Shown: one piece after another, positions 24,616 through 36,047 of the stretch | How the letters are laid out: the number at the start of each line of letters is the position of its first letter | Position numbering within the stretch: position 1 is the first letter of the stretch | From: Carnegiea gigantea | Lineage: Eukaryota > Streptophyta > Magnoliopsida > Caryophyllales > Cactaceae | Reading direction: 5' to 3' | NCBI GenBank assembly: GCA_029747015.1 | Contig: JAKOGI010001357.1 | Span: forward strand, 62,001-126,000 | Length of the DNA stretch: 64,000 nucleotides | Position numbers and translations under genes: made by a program | Notes under the pieces: model-generated | What the model saw: the letters and a program-made list of their open reading frames with translations, nothing else | Database searches by the model: none | Told to the model about the DNA's origin: nothing

Positions 24616-24620
24616 CCCTA
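24616..24620. repeat. Target site duplication CCCTA, left of Sirevirus copy 2
   Basis: Matches 35743-35747. In the uninterrupted sister LTRs the site reads CCCTATAAATA (CCCTTATAAATA in LTR 2), so the insertion is at the TATA box. Confidence 0.92.
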
Positions 24621-24683
24621 TGTTAGAATGTATAAGGTTTTGATGATAACAAATCCAAGTGTTGTAGTAGTTGTTGTTGTTCC

Positions 24684-24813
24684 AAACAGGCTTTACCAAC
24701 AGGGCCTTACTGCTGTTCTTCAATATATTAAAACTGCTTGACTAATGGAAACAGGCTTTACCAACAGGGCCTTACTGCTGTTCTTCAATATATTAAAACT
24801 GCTTGACTAATGG
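24684..24813 (+). repeat. 65-bp tandem duplication in U3 of copy 2
   Basis: Two nearly identical 65-bp units, each starting AAACAGGCTTTACC and ending GACTAATGG. Also present in the 3' LTR (34248-34377) but single in both LTRs of copy 1, so it arose before copy 2 integrated. Confidence 0.92.
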
Positions 24814-25589
24814 TTTATCAAGAACAGGTACTCAAGTCAGCGATGTAAGAACAACCATGAGGAACAGGCTCTGTAAGGTGTTTTGAAGCATATCCTGTGA
24901 AGTGTTTGAAACATAAGATATAAGTGCAGCTGTGACAAATAGGTTCTGTGAAGTGTTTGCAGCAAAGTCGTTCTACAAGATGACTAGTGGTTACAACAAG
25001 ATGTCTTGATCTGATTTGGTTTTATATTTTTAGACTCTTGTTAATATGCCAATTAGAAAGTTTTAATTTACCACTCACTGGAAAACGGTTTTGCTTTTCG
25101 GAAAATATTTCGGATCACCCTTCAGAACAACCCTGGGAACAGGGCGATCAGGGTGTTTCCCGAATAAGCTGCGAAAAACTGCTTTGCACGAATTTTATCT
25201 TTAGGATTTTGAGCAGCTTCTTCAAAGATTTGCAAGAAAGATTTTTCTATGGAGTATCTTATTCCTTACCCTAAAAACGGTTATCAAAAATCTTAAGGGA
25301 TTTGCAAAATCTTTTTGAATAAAAAGAATATCCAATTTTTGGCAAGTGGATAAGGTAGTTGAGAAAAACATGGGCTAGCTGCTAAAGAACACCGCCTTAT
25401 GCATGCGGTTCAGGAAGTGTTTTTCAGCTCATGTCACCTTACCCCTTATAGCTAAAGGATTCTATTTTCTCTAGGATTTTAGTTTCCAAAAATTTCAGAA
25501 ATAGTTTTTCCATCCCTTGTGGGTAAAGGATTCTATATTCTTCAGATTTTTCAGTTTCCAAAAATTTGATGAATTGTGTTCCAAGCACT

Positions 25590-25596
25590 ATAAAAG
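25590..25596 (+). promoter_or_regulatory. TATA box of Sirevirus copy 2 5' LTR
   Basis: TATAAAA followed by GGCGGCTTCTT, the same in all four Sirevirus LTRs of the window. Confidence 0.7.
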
Positions 25597-26180
25597 GCGG
25601 CTTCTTACAATCTTGGACACATCGGTTTTCAAAAAGAAAAAAATCTGAGTTCATGAGCTAAAACATTTGAAAAGAAAACCGAGCCTTGTGAGTGAATTAA
25701 TTGAGCTTTCAAAGTTGGCATACTAGGACTTCATTGTACCCTATATTAGCTTAGTTGAGAAGCATTGTAATAGGGTGTTTTTTCTTTACATTCTTCTTTC
25801 ACAAGAGTGAGCAGAGTGTGTGTCCAAATCAAGGGGATTTTCGACGTGGGGTAACTTGTCTTAGAGAAGACAGGTTACGTGTGTTACAAGTTGTAACAAG
25901 GTGTGTTACTATTGTAACGTGATTAACCCATTTAGTGAAGTGTTTAAATCCTACACAAGGTAGGTCGTGGTTTTTTAACCTCAGTTGGGCTAGAGGTGTT
26001 TTCCACGTAAAAATCCTGTGTCCATTATTTCCGCATTCAATTTTATTGGATTTTCGCTTCTGCTTATCTCAGAAACAACCTATGCGAATAGGGTCTAAGA
26101 CTGTTTATCAGCAACTTGCAAAAATCGGACACCACAATTCACCCCCCCTCTTGTGGTTGTGTACTCTCTAATTCAACAAG

Positions 26181-26192
26181 TGGTATCAGAGC
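26181..26192 (+). other. Primer binding site (initiator Met tRNA), copy 2
   Basis: TGGTATCAGAGC two bases after the LTR end, as in copy 1. Confidence 0.93.
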
Positions 26193-26236
26193 AGGTTCTC
26201 CTTTGAAAAGCTAACACCTTTGAGAGATCCTTGAAG

Positions 26237-27997
26237 ATGAGTACTCCACAAGGCATGCTTGAAGGTCAATCCATAACTCGGCCACCATACTTTGATGGCC
26301 AACACTATAGTTGGTGGAAGAATAGGATGGAAAACTACATCCAAGCCGAGGACTATGAGTTGTGGATGCTCATCAAGCATAGACCACTCATCCCTAAGAA
26401 AACAACTGAAGATGGAAAGTCAATCCCCAAGGAGCCTAAGGAGTTCAATGCGGAAGATTACAAGATAATGGAGAAGAATGCCAAGGCCAAGAAACTCCTA
26501 TATTTTGGCCTAGGTCCTGATGAATATACTCGCATATCTGAATGTGAGTCGGCCAAAGAAATCTGGGATGCTTTGCAAGTAGCTCACGAAGGGACCAATC
26601 AAGTAAAGCAATCTCGGATTGAATTGCTTATGAGAAAGTATGAGCTGTTCGAGATGGGTGATCGGGAAAGTGTGATGGACATGTACACTCGCTTCACTTA
26701 CATAACGAATGAGTTGAAATCTTTGGGAAAATCCTTCACCACCGAAGAATTGGTAAGGAAGATCCTAAGAATTTTACCTCATTCTTGGGAAGCAAAAGTA
26801 ACGGCCATCCAAGAAGCTAAGGACATGAACAAGATCACCCTAGATGAGCTGATTGGAAACCTCCAAACATATGAACTTAGGAAATATTTTCAACAGAAAG
26901 ATGAGACAAAGAGAGAACGAGGTCTTGCACTAAAGGCCTTAGAAGATGATTCTGATTCTGAGGAGGAGGAGATTGCCATGATGACTCAAAAATTTAAGAA
27001 GTTCTTCAAGAAAGTCAAAGAAAACATCAAAAGGAAGGACTTCGGCAAAGCCAGGAACACCCCTCGGGAACAGTTCACTGGGTGTTTCAAGTGTGGTAAG
27101 CTGGACCACATTGTGAGAAACTGCCCACTGCACAAGGAAGAACAAGAACCCGAACACCCCAGAAAACAGGGGAGGAAACAGGGTGTAAGCAGCTCAGCGA
27201 AAAGGTTCTCAAAAGCTATGCTCGCGGCCTGAGGAGATTCAAGTGAGGATGAGGAAGGGTCTAAAGCTGGGGAAGCTGATGTAGCACTCATGGCAAGGAG
27301 TGACACTGATTCAGATGATGGGTCAACGGATAGTCTGACTCAACTCAAGAACAAGGTACGTGGTCTAAATAAATCAACTCTTGAGAAATTAGTGTACAAT
27401 ATAATGGATATATGTGCTGAATTAAAAGGGGATGTTCGAGATTTAGAACTTGAAAATGAAACCCTTAAATTAGAAAAGCTTGAAGTTGACAAAGAGACTC
27501 TTGCCTTGCATGAAAATATCAATGTGCTTAAAGAAACTCTACTCATGAAAGAAGAGACTTGTTCCACTAAACTGACTGAGCTAGAAAAAGAATCTCTTGA
27601 CTTAAAAGGTAAGGTCGAGTCTTTGCTGGAAGAAAACAGAAACTTGCTTGAAAAAATAAAACACTTAGAATCGGACCTTGCCACAAACAAGCTCTGGAAC
27701 AGGTCCTCAAGGGCGTTGGAATGGTTAAACACTCATCATAGTCAAAATAGAAGAGGACTAGGTTTTGTGCCTAAGATGACCTACCCAGTGAATAACAAAT
27801 ATGTGGGATTACCTGAAAATATTGTTTGTTTTCATTGTGGTAAAACGGGGCATTATCGATATGCTTGTCCTATAAGAAAGTATGCCATTAAAAAGAACTC
27901 AGTGCATGTAAAACAAATGTGGGTTAGAAAAGATGAGATTTACACGTCTAAAGGAATGGGACCCAAGTGGATCTGGGTTCCCAAAACTAACCCTTGA
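26237..27997 (+). pseudogene. gag: Sirevirus gag, copy 2 (one in-frame stop)
   Basis: The same protein as in copy 1, starting at ATG 26237. The reading frame is continuous to TGA at 27995-27997 except for one TGA at 27230-27232, where copy 1 has TGG. Both knuckles are intact: CFKCGKLDHIVRNC near 27085 and CFHCGKTGHYRYAC near 27830. The acidic and lysine-rich linker and the long coiled coil (about 27430-27690) are as in copy 1. The two copies together show that gag is about 585 codons, longer than usual copia gag, as in Sireviruses. The N-terminal half alone ends inside the linker after the premature stop. Nucleocapsid function in RNA packaging is inferred from family knowledge. Confidence 0.9.
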
Positions 27998-28003
27998 TTT
28001 GTT

Positions 28004-31000
28004 TTGCAGGCTGAAGTGAGAGAGAACAACCCAGCAAACAACCCAGCAAACAGTGCAGGAAACAGTCTAGGGAACAGGCAGCTGTGGTATGTTGACAGTG
28101 GGTGTTCGAGGCATATGACTGGTGAAAAATCCAATTTTCTCTCACTTACAGCATCAGAAGGAGGAAGTGTAGCATTTGGAAACGGCAAATCTGGGACAAT
28201 TGTCGGTATAGGTAAGATAGGTGAGTCACTCTCCCATTCAATTGACAATGTTTATTTTGTGGATGGTTTAAAACACAACTTGCTAAGTGTGCCCCAACTG
28301 TGTGACAAAGACAACCTAGTAGTGTTCTCTCCAACACGTCGCTTGGTTGTAAACATGAACACAGGAGATGTTGTGTTGAGGGGGAAGCGACACAAAAATG
28401 TTTATAAAGTGTGTATTTCTACTCTTCCCCAAAATAATTTGACTTGTTTGAGTGCCTTAAAAGATGATGTTATGCTTTGGCACAAAAGACTAGGTCATGC
28501 AAGCCACTCTCTTTTGAACAAACTTGTAACCAAAGATTTAGTAGTTGGCTTACCTTCCATCAAATTCAATGATGACAAGGTATGTGATGCATGTGCCAAA
28601 GGCAAACAAGTCAAAAATTCATTTAAGTCTAAAAAGTGTATAAGCACTACTCGACCCCTTGAATTAATACATATGGATCTATGTGGTCCAATGAGGATCA
28701 TGAGCCGAGGTGGCAAGAGGTATGTGCTTGTGATAGTGGATGACTACTCTTGTTTCACTTGGACTTTGTTTTTGGCTTCTAAAGATGAAACTTTTGAAAA
28801 ATTTCTTGCTTTCATTAAAAAGACTGAAAAGAGGGTAGGACACTCTTTGGTATGCATAAGGTCTGACCATGGTACAGAATTTGAAAATTCGAGCTTTATT
28901 GTCTATTGCAATGAGCATGGTGTTGATCACAATTTTTCAGCTCCAAGAACACCCCAACAGAACGGGGTGGTAGAGCGCAAAAATCGTATTCTAGAGGACA
29001 TGACTAGAATAATGCTTGTTGCTAGTGGTCTTCCTAGAAATTTTTAGGCTGAAGCTTTAAACACATCATGTTACATTATAAATAGATGCATGATTAGACC
29101 TGTTCTTAACAAAACTCCTTATGAGATCCTCAAAGGAAGAAAACCAAATATTTTGCATTTGAGAGTTTTTGGGTGTAAATGTTTTGTGCATAATAATGGA
29201 AAGGATGCCTCAGGGAAATTTGATCTAAGGAGTGATGAGGCAATATTCCTCAGTTACTCCTCACATAGTAAGGTATACAAAGTGTTTAATAAGAGAACCT
29301 TGTGTGTTGAAGAAAGTGTGCATGTGCTTTTTGATGAAACTGACTCTCTAAGTGAGAATGATGTACAGGAGGAAGACCTCGAACTAGGTCTTGTTAAAAA
29401 AGACATGCTGCTTCAAGATGAACCAGGTAAGGATCAACCTGAGAGATCAAGGCCTGAAGCTGTTCTTCAGGAAGGTAGGCAGGGTGTGAACCAAACAGGG
29501 GGAAACAAGGCGGAACCCTGTTCGGAACAACATCAGCCGAACCCTTCTGAGATAATTTCAGGAACAGGCTCCCAAACAGGCTTGGGAACAGGTCTTGAAC
29601 TTGTTTCACCAAGTATTCTAGCTAGGATGGAGAGCATATCTGTGAACCCACTTTCACCACGATCATGGAAATACCAAAGTTCACATCCTCTTGATCAAAT
29701 TTTGTCTGATATTAATGCAGGAGTTCAAACTAGATCTAGGCTTAAAAATTTCTGTGCTTTCTATGCTTTTCTCTCAAAAATTGAGCCTAAGAATATTAAT
29801 GAAGCTCTTGCAGATTCAGATTGGGTCACAGCCATGCAAGAAGAACTCCATCAGTTCGAAAGAAACAAGGTATGGCACCTTATGCCACGGCCAGAGGATA
29901 GAACAATCATTGGAACCAAGTGGGTGTTCCGTAACAAGCTAGATGAGTGCGGAACAGTCACTAGGAACAAGGCCCGGCTGGTGGTTCAAGGCTACAACCA
30001 AGAAGAGGGAATTGATTATGAAGAGACTTTTGCACCTGTTGCAAGGATGGAAGCCATTCGAATCTTGATAGCTTTTGCAGCCCACATGGAGATCAAGTTA
30101 TATCAAATGGATGTTAAAAGTGCGTTTCTAAATGGGTACCTTAAAGAGGAAGTGTATGTCAAACAATCCCCTGGTTTTGAAAGTAATGAATTTCCTAACT
30201 ATGTTTTCAAACTTGACAAAGCACTTTATGGTTTAAAACAAGCCCCTAGAGCTTGGTATGAGCGGTTGTCAAGCTTTTTATTAGAAAATGGTTTTACAAG
30301 AGGCAAGGTAGACAATACCTTGTTTCTAAAATCTAAGGGGGAATATTTATTGATTGTCCTAGTATATGTCGATGACATCATATTTGGTGCAACTCATCAT
30401 GAATTGTGCAATGAATTTTCAAAAATGATGAGGAGTGAGTTTGAAATGAGCATGATGGGTGAGCTTAATTTCTTTTTAGGCTTGCAAATCAAGCAAACTT
30501 CAAACGGCACCATGATCCATCAACAAAAGTATATTAAGGAATTACTTAAGCGTTTTGGGATGGAGTCAGCCAAGCCCATTGATACTCCCATCTCTCCTTC
30601 AACTAGGTTGGTAATGGATGATGGTAGTCCCTCAGTTGAGGAGAAATCCTATAGGGGCTTGATAGGGTCACTCTTATATCTAACTACTAGTAGACCTGAC
30701 ATTGTTTTTAGTGTTAGTCTATGTGCATGTTTTCAGTGAAACCCTAAAGAAACTCATCTAAAGGCTGTTAAAAGGATTTTTAGGTACTTAAGACATACAC
30801 CTGATCTAGCCTTATGGTATCCTAAAGGTTGCAACTTTGATCTTGTTGGGTATGCTGATGCTGATTACGCAGGTTTCTTGGTTGATAGGAAAAGCACCTC
30901 AGGTATGGCTCACTTTCTTGGACCTTGTTTGGTATCTTGGGCAACCAAGAAACAACTCTCTGTTGCCTTGTCCACAGCAGAAGCTGAGTATGTGGCAGCT

Positions 31001-31309
31001 GCATCTTGTTGTGCTCAGTTATTATGGATAAGACAACAACTCAAGGACTTTTGTGTTGACATAGGATGCATTCCTATTTATTGTGACAATACAAGTGCAA
31101 TTAACATTGCCAAAAATCCATGTCAACACAAAAGAACAAAACATATTGACATTCGTCATCATTTCTTGAGAGACAATGTTGAAAAGGGAGTGATCTCAAT
31201 GAATTTTTGTGCCACTAAAAATCAAATTGCTGATATATTCATAAAAGCATTGAGTAGTGAACAATTTAAAAGGAATAAACTCGAACTAGGTTTAATTAAA
31301 ACAACCTGA
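28004..31309 (+). pseudogene. pol: Sirevirus pol, copy 2 (two in-frame stops)
   Basis: Protease WYVDSGCSRHMTG near 28085, GAG-pre-integrase near 28480, integrase (HMDLCGP, VIVDDYS, SDHGTEF, VVERKNR), RT with YVDD at 30364-30375 and flanking [19 protein letters not shown], and RNase H with YADADYAG and [10 protein letters not shown]. The frame starts six bases after the gag stop without a convincing ATG, so pol is made by readthrough, splicing or polyprotein fusion. Stops: TAG at about 29045 (TGG in copy 1) and TGA near 30737 (TCA in copy 1). It ends at TGA 31307-31309. The four enzymes are otherwise full-length with catalytic residues present. Inactive as it stands, but a recent loss. Confidence 0.92.
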
Positions 31310-31740
31310 CCAACCTGTTCTCTCGCCCTGTTTGCAAAATTTAAAAGTGACGGGTACAACATGTTAAATTTTTGTTTGCAATCAACTTGTGTGCTATGTT
31401 TAGCATATGTGAGGTTTACAACTTGCTCACACTCGTTGAGGTCTAATGAGATTGCCCTTATTGTCCAATGTTACCGAGCAAGTAACCTCAAGAACAAGCA
31501 TCAGGAACAGGTATGCCTCTTGTTTGTCAAATGTGTGCAACAAATTAAAAACTGCTAATCTCTTCCCGAGGCGTGCGCAATAAATGCTAAAGTTCGTTGC
31601 AAAAACGGGTAAAATCTTTTAAAGATTTCGCACATCTCTCTCTCCCTTTAAAGCTCTTGCTCAATCTCTCACCTCCACCGAAACTCTCTTGCTTTGAAAC
31701 TCTGTTCAAGAAACCCTAATCTCTCTCCTTCCTCTGAAAA
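31310..31740 (+). other. Spacer between pol and ORF3, copy 2
   Basis: 431 bp conserved with copy 1, with no gene. A CT-rich stretch (TCTCTCTCCC) precedes the ORF3 ATG. Whether ORF3 has its own promoter or is spliced is not visible. Confidence 0.5.
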
Positions 31741-33698
31741 ATGGCGTTCCCCATTAGCTTCGAGAGCTCCTCGACCTTGACCCAGGGCAACCAGACACAG
31801 GGCACAGCCTTGCAAACAGCCACAGCCCTGTTTGCACCTACACAATTTCTGACGGTCCTCATGGAAGGTAAAAATACTGAACCTCCTCGACCCATTGCCT
31901 ATAAACCTTTTGGGTTTTTGAAAACTATCGACCTTAGAATAGTGAATTTGAAATTGGAAGACATCCTGTACAAATTTGGGTGGGAATTAATTTTGTTTGG
32001 TAAAATGGGCGCATGTCAACCCCAAGAACTTGTTGGGGCATCTGAAAGAGAAATTGGGGTTTTAGATGAACTTTTTCTGTTGGACCATGGGTTAGATGAC
32101 ATCAATTCGTTTGGGCTGTTTCCTGAGCAGGAAACAGGGTCAGAAACAGGGCCTGAAGTTTTTAGGGATGACCTAGGGGAGGATTTGTCAAAAGAAGAAG
32201 GGGGAAGTAGTGGTCAAATGGAGGAGTCTCCTGTGAAGCTTGAACAAGCCACACCGGTACCACCAACCGGTGAGAAACGTAAATGATACAAAATTGTGGC
32301 TAGGCGTACTAGAATGCCAAGAACACGACCACCATCAAGGCCTAAAAGCGGCCAGACTAAAGCGCCCTCAAAAAGTGAACCCCCTATCAAACCAAAATCA
32401 CAAATCCCCTCTTCGGCCAAACCCACAAACAGACCCACAAGAAAATCAGCCCGAATAGCTTTTCACTCCACTCCTCGTCCTACCAAACAGTCAGCTCCTG
32501 TTATTGAGGAAATTGATTCCTCCTCTGAGCCTTCATCAGATAGCGATACTGAGAACACTACCTTCAAACAGGGCACGCCCGTGTTCTCAGAGTCCTCAGA
32601 GGATAAGCCTCTTCCTATACCAAAACCATCAACCCTCAAAACTCCCAAGAGAAAAGCCTCCCTCAAACATGCCTCCACCCAAGACCCTCCTACTGAGCCC
32701 CAACCTAAACGAGCCAAGAAATCTACCCCGTCTGCAATCTCAGCCAAACTGACCCAATTGATTCAGAGACGGGTTGTCAGGGGTAAAATTATTAAGGTCA
32801 AGTATTTTGAGGAACAGGGTCTGAGGGTATTTCTGCACAAGCTGCATGCACAGGGGTGGTATGAGTTGTTTACAAACACCCAGCTGGGGTGTTCTGTACA
32901 TGAGTTGGCAGAGTTCTATGCCAACTGCACTGTCACCGAAGGAGTGGTGACAAGTATTGTTAATAGGAAGCAGCTTCGCTTTGATGCGAAAATATTAGGG
33001 GACATTCTGGGGATTCCCTCCACAGGCTTTGATATATATATGTGAGGGAAGACAAGACTATTCTAGGGACAGCCAAGCTGCTGGAACTCGCCCAGAAATT
33101 TAGCCAGCAACCAAGCCTACAAACACCCAAGTCTGTGAAGAAAGGGGACATGACATCGCTCCATCAATTGCTATTTTGGTTTATCATCAAGAATGTCATC
33201 CCCAGAGGCCAGGGTCGCACTCTTGCTGATGCCATGGATCAATGTTTGATGGATCTGATGGACAAGGAAGAGCAAATCAACCTTCCTGCCATCATGATTC
33301 GCCACATAGCAAGAATTGCAAACACCTCCAGGGAACATGACCTGGGATACGGCTTCTTTCTGACTAGTGTGTTTGAGCACTTTGGGGTGACACTGCAGAA
33401 GAAGGTGGGCGCTCAGTTCATTGATGAGATCGGGAGTAACACCCTTATGGGGTGTGGGTATGCTTTGATTGAGGGGTCTGCCTCAGAACAGGGGACCAGA
33501 ACACCCCGTCCTCCTGTTCCTGGCAGTTCCTCAACCAAGCTTGAGACTGCTTTGGAAGAAAACTCTCGCCTCAGTACTGAGCTTAACGCTGTAAAGGCTA
33601 CCCTGGACGAAGAAAAAGCTCTAAATGCAAAACGCCATGTAGATCTCCTCGCCCTTCTCTCTTCACTTTCAGCAAAATTTTCTCCTTCTGCTCCTTGA
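31741..33698 (+). pseudogene. Sirevirus third ORF (env-like position), copy 2
   Basis: ATG at 31741, collinear with copy 1 ORF3 over about 650 codons. The middle segment is Pro/Ser/Lys-rich, followed by the globular segment with FYANCTVTEGVVTSIVN and LGDILGIPSTGFDIY, similar to the plant transposon-associated PF20167 domain, and a C-terminal heptad region (TKLETALEENSRLSTELNAV). Breaks: TGA at 32284-32286 and a two-base TA expansion near 33031-33042. No membrane segment is evident by eye, which sets it apart from classical envelope proteins. Function is unknown. Conservation of the ORF between copies broken in different places suggests it was intact in their common source. Confidence 0.75.
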
Positions 33699-34170
33699 AC
33701 ACCCCTCATGAGCTGTTCCCATCTGTTGTTCTCATAGCCTGTTCTCACTTCTCTTGGTGAATCAGTTTGCACTCTGTTGCACTCTTTTGATGAATGACAG
33801 GATATCTTGTTTTTTGATTAGCTTTGCCTTGCTTGCTTTTTGTTGTGAATTGCTTGTGTGTGACTAGGATGGCCAATCTCATTACCGTACCAAAACACTT
33901 GAGTGTATCGCCTGTTGACTTTCCTCCATTACCCAAGTGGTGGTGATAGCAAACACCCTCTGTTTGACTGTTCGCCCCTACTTTTTAATGATGCCAAAAG
34001 GGGGAAGATAGGATGACCAATATTGTTTTAGTTTTGCCATGGACAAGTTAAATTTCTTGTACTCTTTCGATACTGACTGCTTCATGTAAATTGTCTGTCC
34101 TATAAATAATTGGCACTAATCACTTCAATTGTCCTTGAAAGTCAATATGGTCACTTGGTTTGTCATCATC
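33699..34170 (+). other. 3' untranslated region of Sirevirus copy 2
   Basis: Contains an upstream polypurine tract AAAAGGGGGAAGA at 33996-34008 in addition to the LTR-proximal one. No gene. Confidence 0.6.
33996..34008 (+). other. Second, upstream polypurine tract, copy 2
   Basis: AAAAGGGGGAAGA, conserved at 7035-7047 of copy 1. Confidence 0.65.
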
Positions 34171-34184
34171 AAAAAGGGGGAATT
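34171..34184 (+). other. Polypurine tract, copy 2
   Basis: AAAAAGGGGGAATT immediately before the 3' LTR start TGTTAG. Confidence 0.88.
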
Positions 34185-35742
34185 TGTTAGAATGTATAAG
34201 GTTTTAATGATAACAAATCCAAGTGTTGTAGTAGTTGTTGTTGTTCCAAACAGGCTTTACCAACAGGGTCTTACTGCTATTCTTTAATATATTAAAACTG
34301 CTTGACTAATGGAAACAGGCTTTACCAACAGGGCCTTACTGCTGTTCTTCAATATATTAAAACTGCTTCACTAATGGTTTATCAAGAACAGGTACTCAAG
34401 TCAGCGATGTAAGAACAAACATGAGGAACAGGCTCTGTAAGGTGTTTTGAAGCATATCCTGTGAAGTGTTTGAAACATAAGATATAAGTGCAGCTGTGAC
34501 AAACAGGTTCTGTGAAGTGTTTGCAGCAAAGTCGTTCTACAAGATGACTAGTGGTTACAACAAGATGTCTTGATTTGATTTGGTTTTATATTTTTAGACT
34601 CTTGTTAATATGCCAATTAGAAAGTTTTAATTTACCACTCACTGGAAACGGTTTTGCTTTTCGGAAAATATTTCGGATCACCCTTCAGAACAACCCTGGG
34701 AATAGGGCGATCAGGGTGTTTCCCGAATAAGCTGCGAAAAACTACTTTGCACGATTTTTATCTTTTGGATTTTGAGCAGCTTCTTCAAAGATTTGCAAGA
34801 AAGATTTTTCTACGGAGTATCTTATTCTTTACCCTAAAAAACGGTTATCAAAAATCTTAAGGGATTTGCAAAATCTTTTTGAATAAAAAGAATATCCAAT
34901 TTTTGGCAAGTGGATAAGGTAGTTGAGAAAAACATGGGCTAGCTGCTAAAGAACACCGCCTTATGCACGCAGTTCAGGAAGTGTTTTTCAGCTCATGTCA
35001 CCTTACCCCTTATAGCTAAAGGATTCTATTTTCTCTAGGATTTTAGTTTCCAAAAATTTCAGAAATAGTTTTTCCATCCCTTGTGGGTAAAGGATTCTAT
35101 ATTCTTCAGATTTTTTAGTTTCCAAAAATTTGATGAATTGTGTTCCAAGCACTATAAAAGGCGGCTTCTTACAATCTTGGACACATCGGTTTTCAAAGAG
35201 AAAAAAAATCTGAGTTCATGAGCTAAAACGTTTGAAAAGAAAACCGAGCCTTGTGAGTGAATTAATTGAGCTTTCAAAGTTGGCATACTAGGACTTCATT
35301 GTACCCTATATTAGCTTAGTTGAGAAGCATTGTAATAGGGTGTTTTTTCTTTACATTCTTCTTTCACAAGAGTGAGTAGAGTGTGTGTCCAAATCAAGGG
35401 GATTTTGGACGTGGGGTAACTTGTCTTAGGGAAGACAGGTTACGTGTGTTACAAGTTGTAACAAGGTGTGTTACTATTGTAACGTGATTAGCCCGTTTAG
35501 TGAAGTGTTTAAATCCTACACGAGGTAGGTCGTGGTTTTTTCACCTCAGTTGGGCTAGAGGTGTTTTCCACGTAAAAATCCTGTGTCCATTATTTCCGCA
35601 TTCAATTTTGTTGGATTTTCGCTTCTGCTTATCTCAGAAACAACCTGTGCGAACAGGGTCTAAGACTGTTTGTCAGCAACTTGCAAAAATCGGACACCAT
35701 AATTCACCGCCCTCTTGTGGTTGTGTACTCTCTAATTCAACA
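34185..35742 (+). repeat. 3' LTR of Sirevirus copy 2
   Basis: 1,558 bp, collinear with the 5' LTR and with the same 65-bp duplication (34248-34377). TATAAAA at 35153-35159. Confidence 0.95.
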
Positions 35743-35747
35743 CCCTA
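35743..35747. repeat. Target site duplication CCCTA, right of Sirevirus copy 2
   Basis: Directly follows the LTR end ATTCAACA and continues into TAAATAGAGGGCT of the host LTR. Confidence 0.92.
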
Positions 35748-36047
35748 TAAATAGAGGGCTTAGCAGCATGACTCTTCACTCCAGTACACACACTTCTCTC
35801 CATCCTTCTTCTTCTCTGCGTATTCTGGGTTCACATACTGCATACTCCAAACTCTTGGCCGCGAAGTGCATGCATTCAAGAGTACTGAGTTAACTTTAGG
35901 GAGCAACCGGCTGGATCAATTTACACCGTAGTCGAGCCGTAATTACTTTCAAGGCAGTGGTTTATCCACGACTCAGTCTATTTGGTTCTTTGCGAGCCAT
36001 CGTTAACTTTATTCTCTCTAACAATTTGAAGGCAATTAGTTTCTGCA

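Larger units (their letters stand above)
24621..26178 (+). repeat. 5' LTR of Sirevirus copy 2
   Basis: 1,558 bp, TGTTAGAATG to ATTCAACA. A 65-bp unit is repeated in tandem at 24684-24813. TATAAAA at 25590-25596. It pairs with 34185-35742. Confidence 0.95.
24621..35742 (+). mobile_element. Sirevirus-type Ty1/copia retrotransposon, copy 2
   Basis: A complete 11,122-bp element in the plus orientation: 5' LTR 24621-26178, primer site 26181-26192, gag, pol, ORF3, doubled polypurine tract, 3' LTR 34185-35742, and TSD CCCTA (24616-24620 and 35743-35747). It is collinear and very similar to copy 1 over its whole length, but on the opposite strand. Its LTRs carry an extra 65-bp tandem duplication. 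About 35-40 LTR differences by eye make it older than copy 1. It is nested in LTR 1 of the copia array. Confidence 0.93.
24153..36023 (+). repeat. Array LTR 1, split by Sirevirus copy 2
   Basis: LTR parts 24153-24620 and 35743-36023 join across the Sirevirus to about 744 bp. It starts TGTTAGAGTAAT and ends TCTCTAACA. The left flank (GTACGATA) has no polypurine tract, unlike the other LTRs, marking it as the outer 5' LTR of the array. The insertion splits it at the TATA box. Confidence 0.88.

Noticed and set aside
24153..24620. Considered as a solo LTR
   Set aside because: It is only the first 468 bases of the LTR. The missing part continues at 35743 after the Sirevirus and its duplication.
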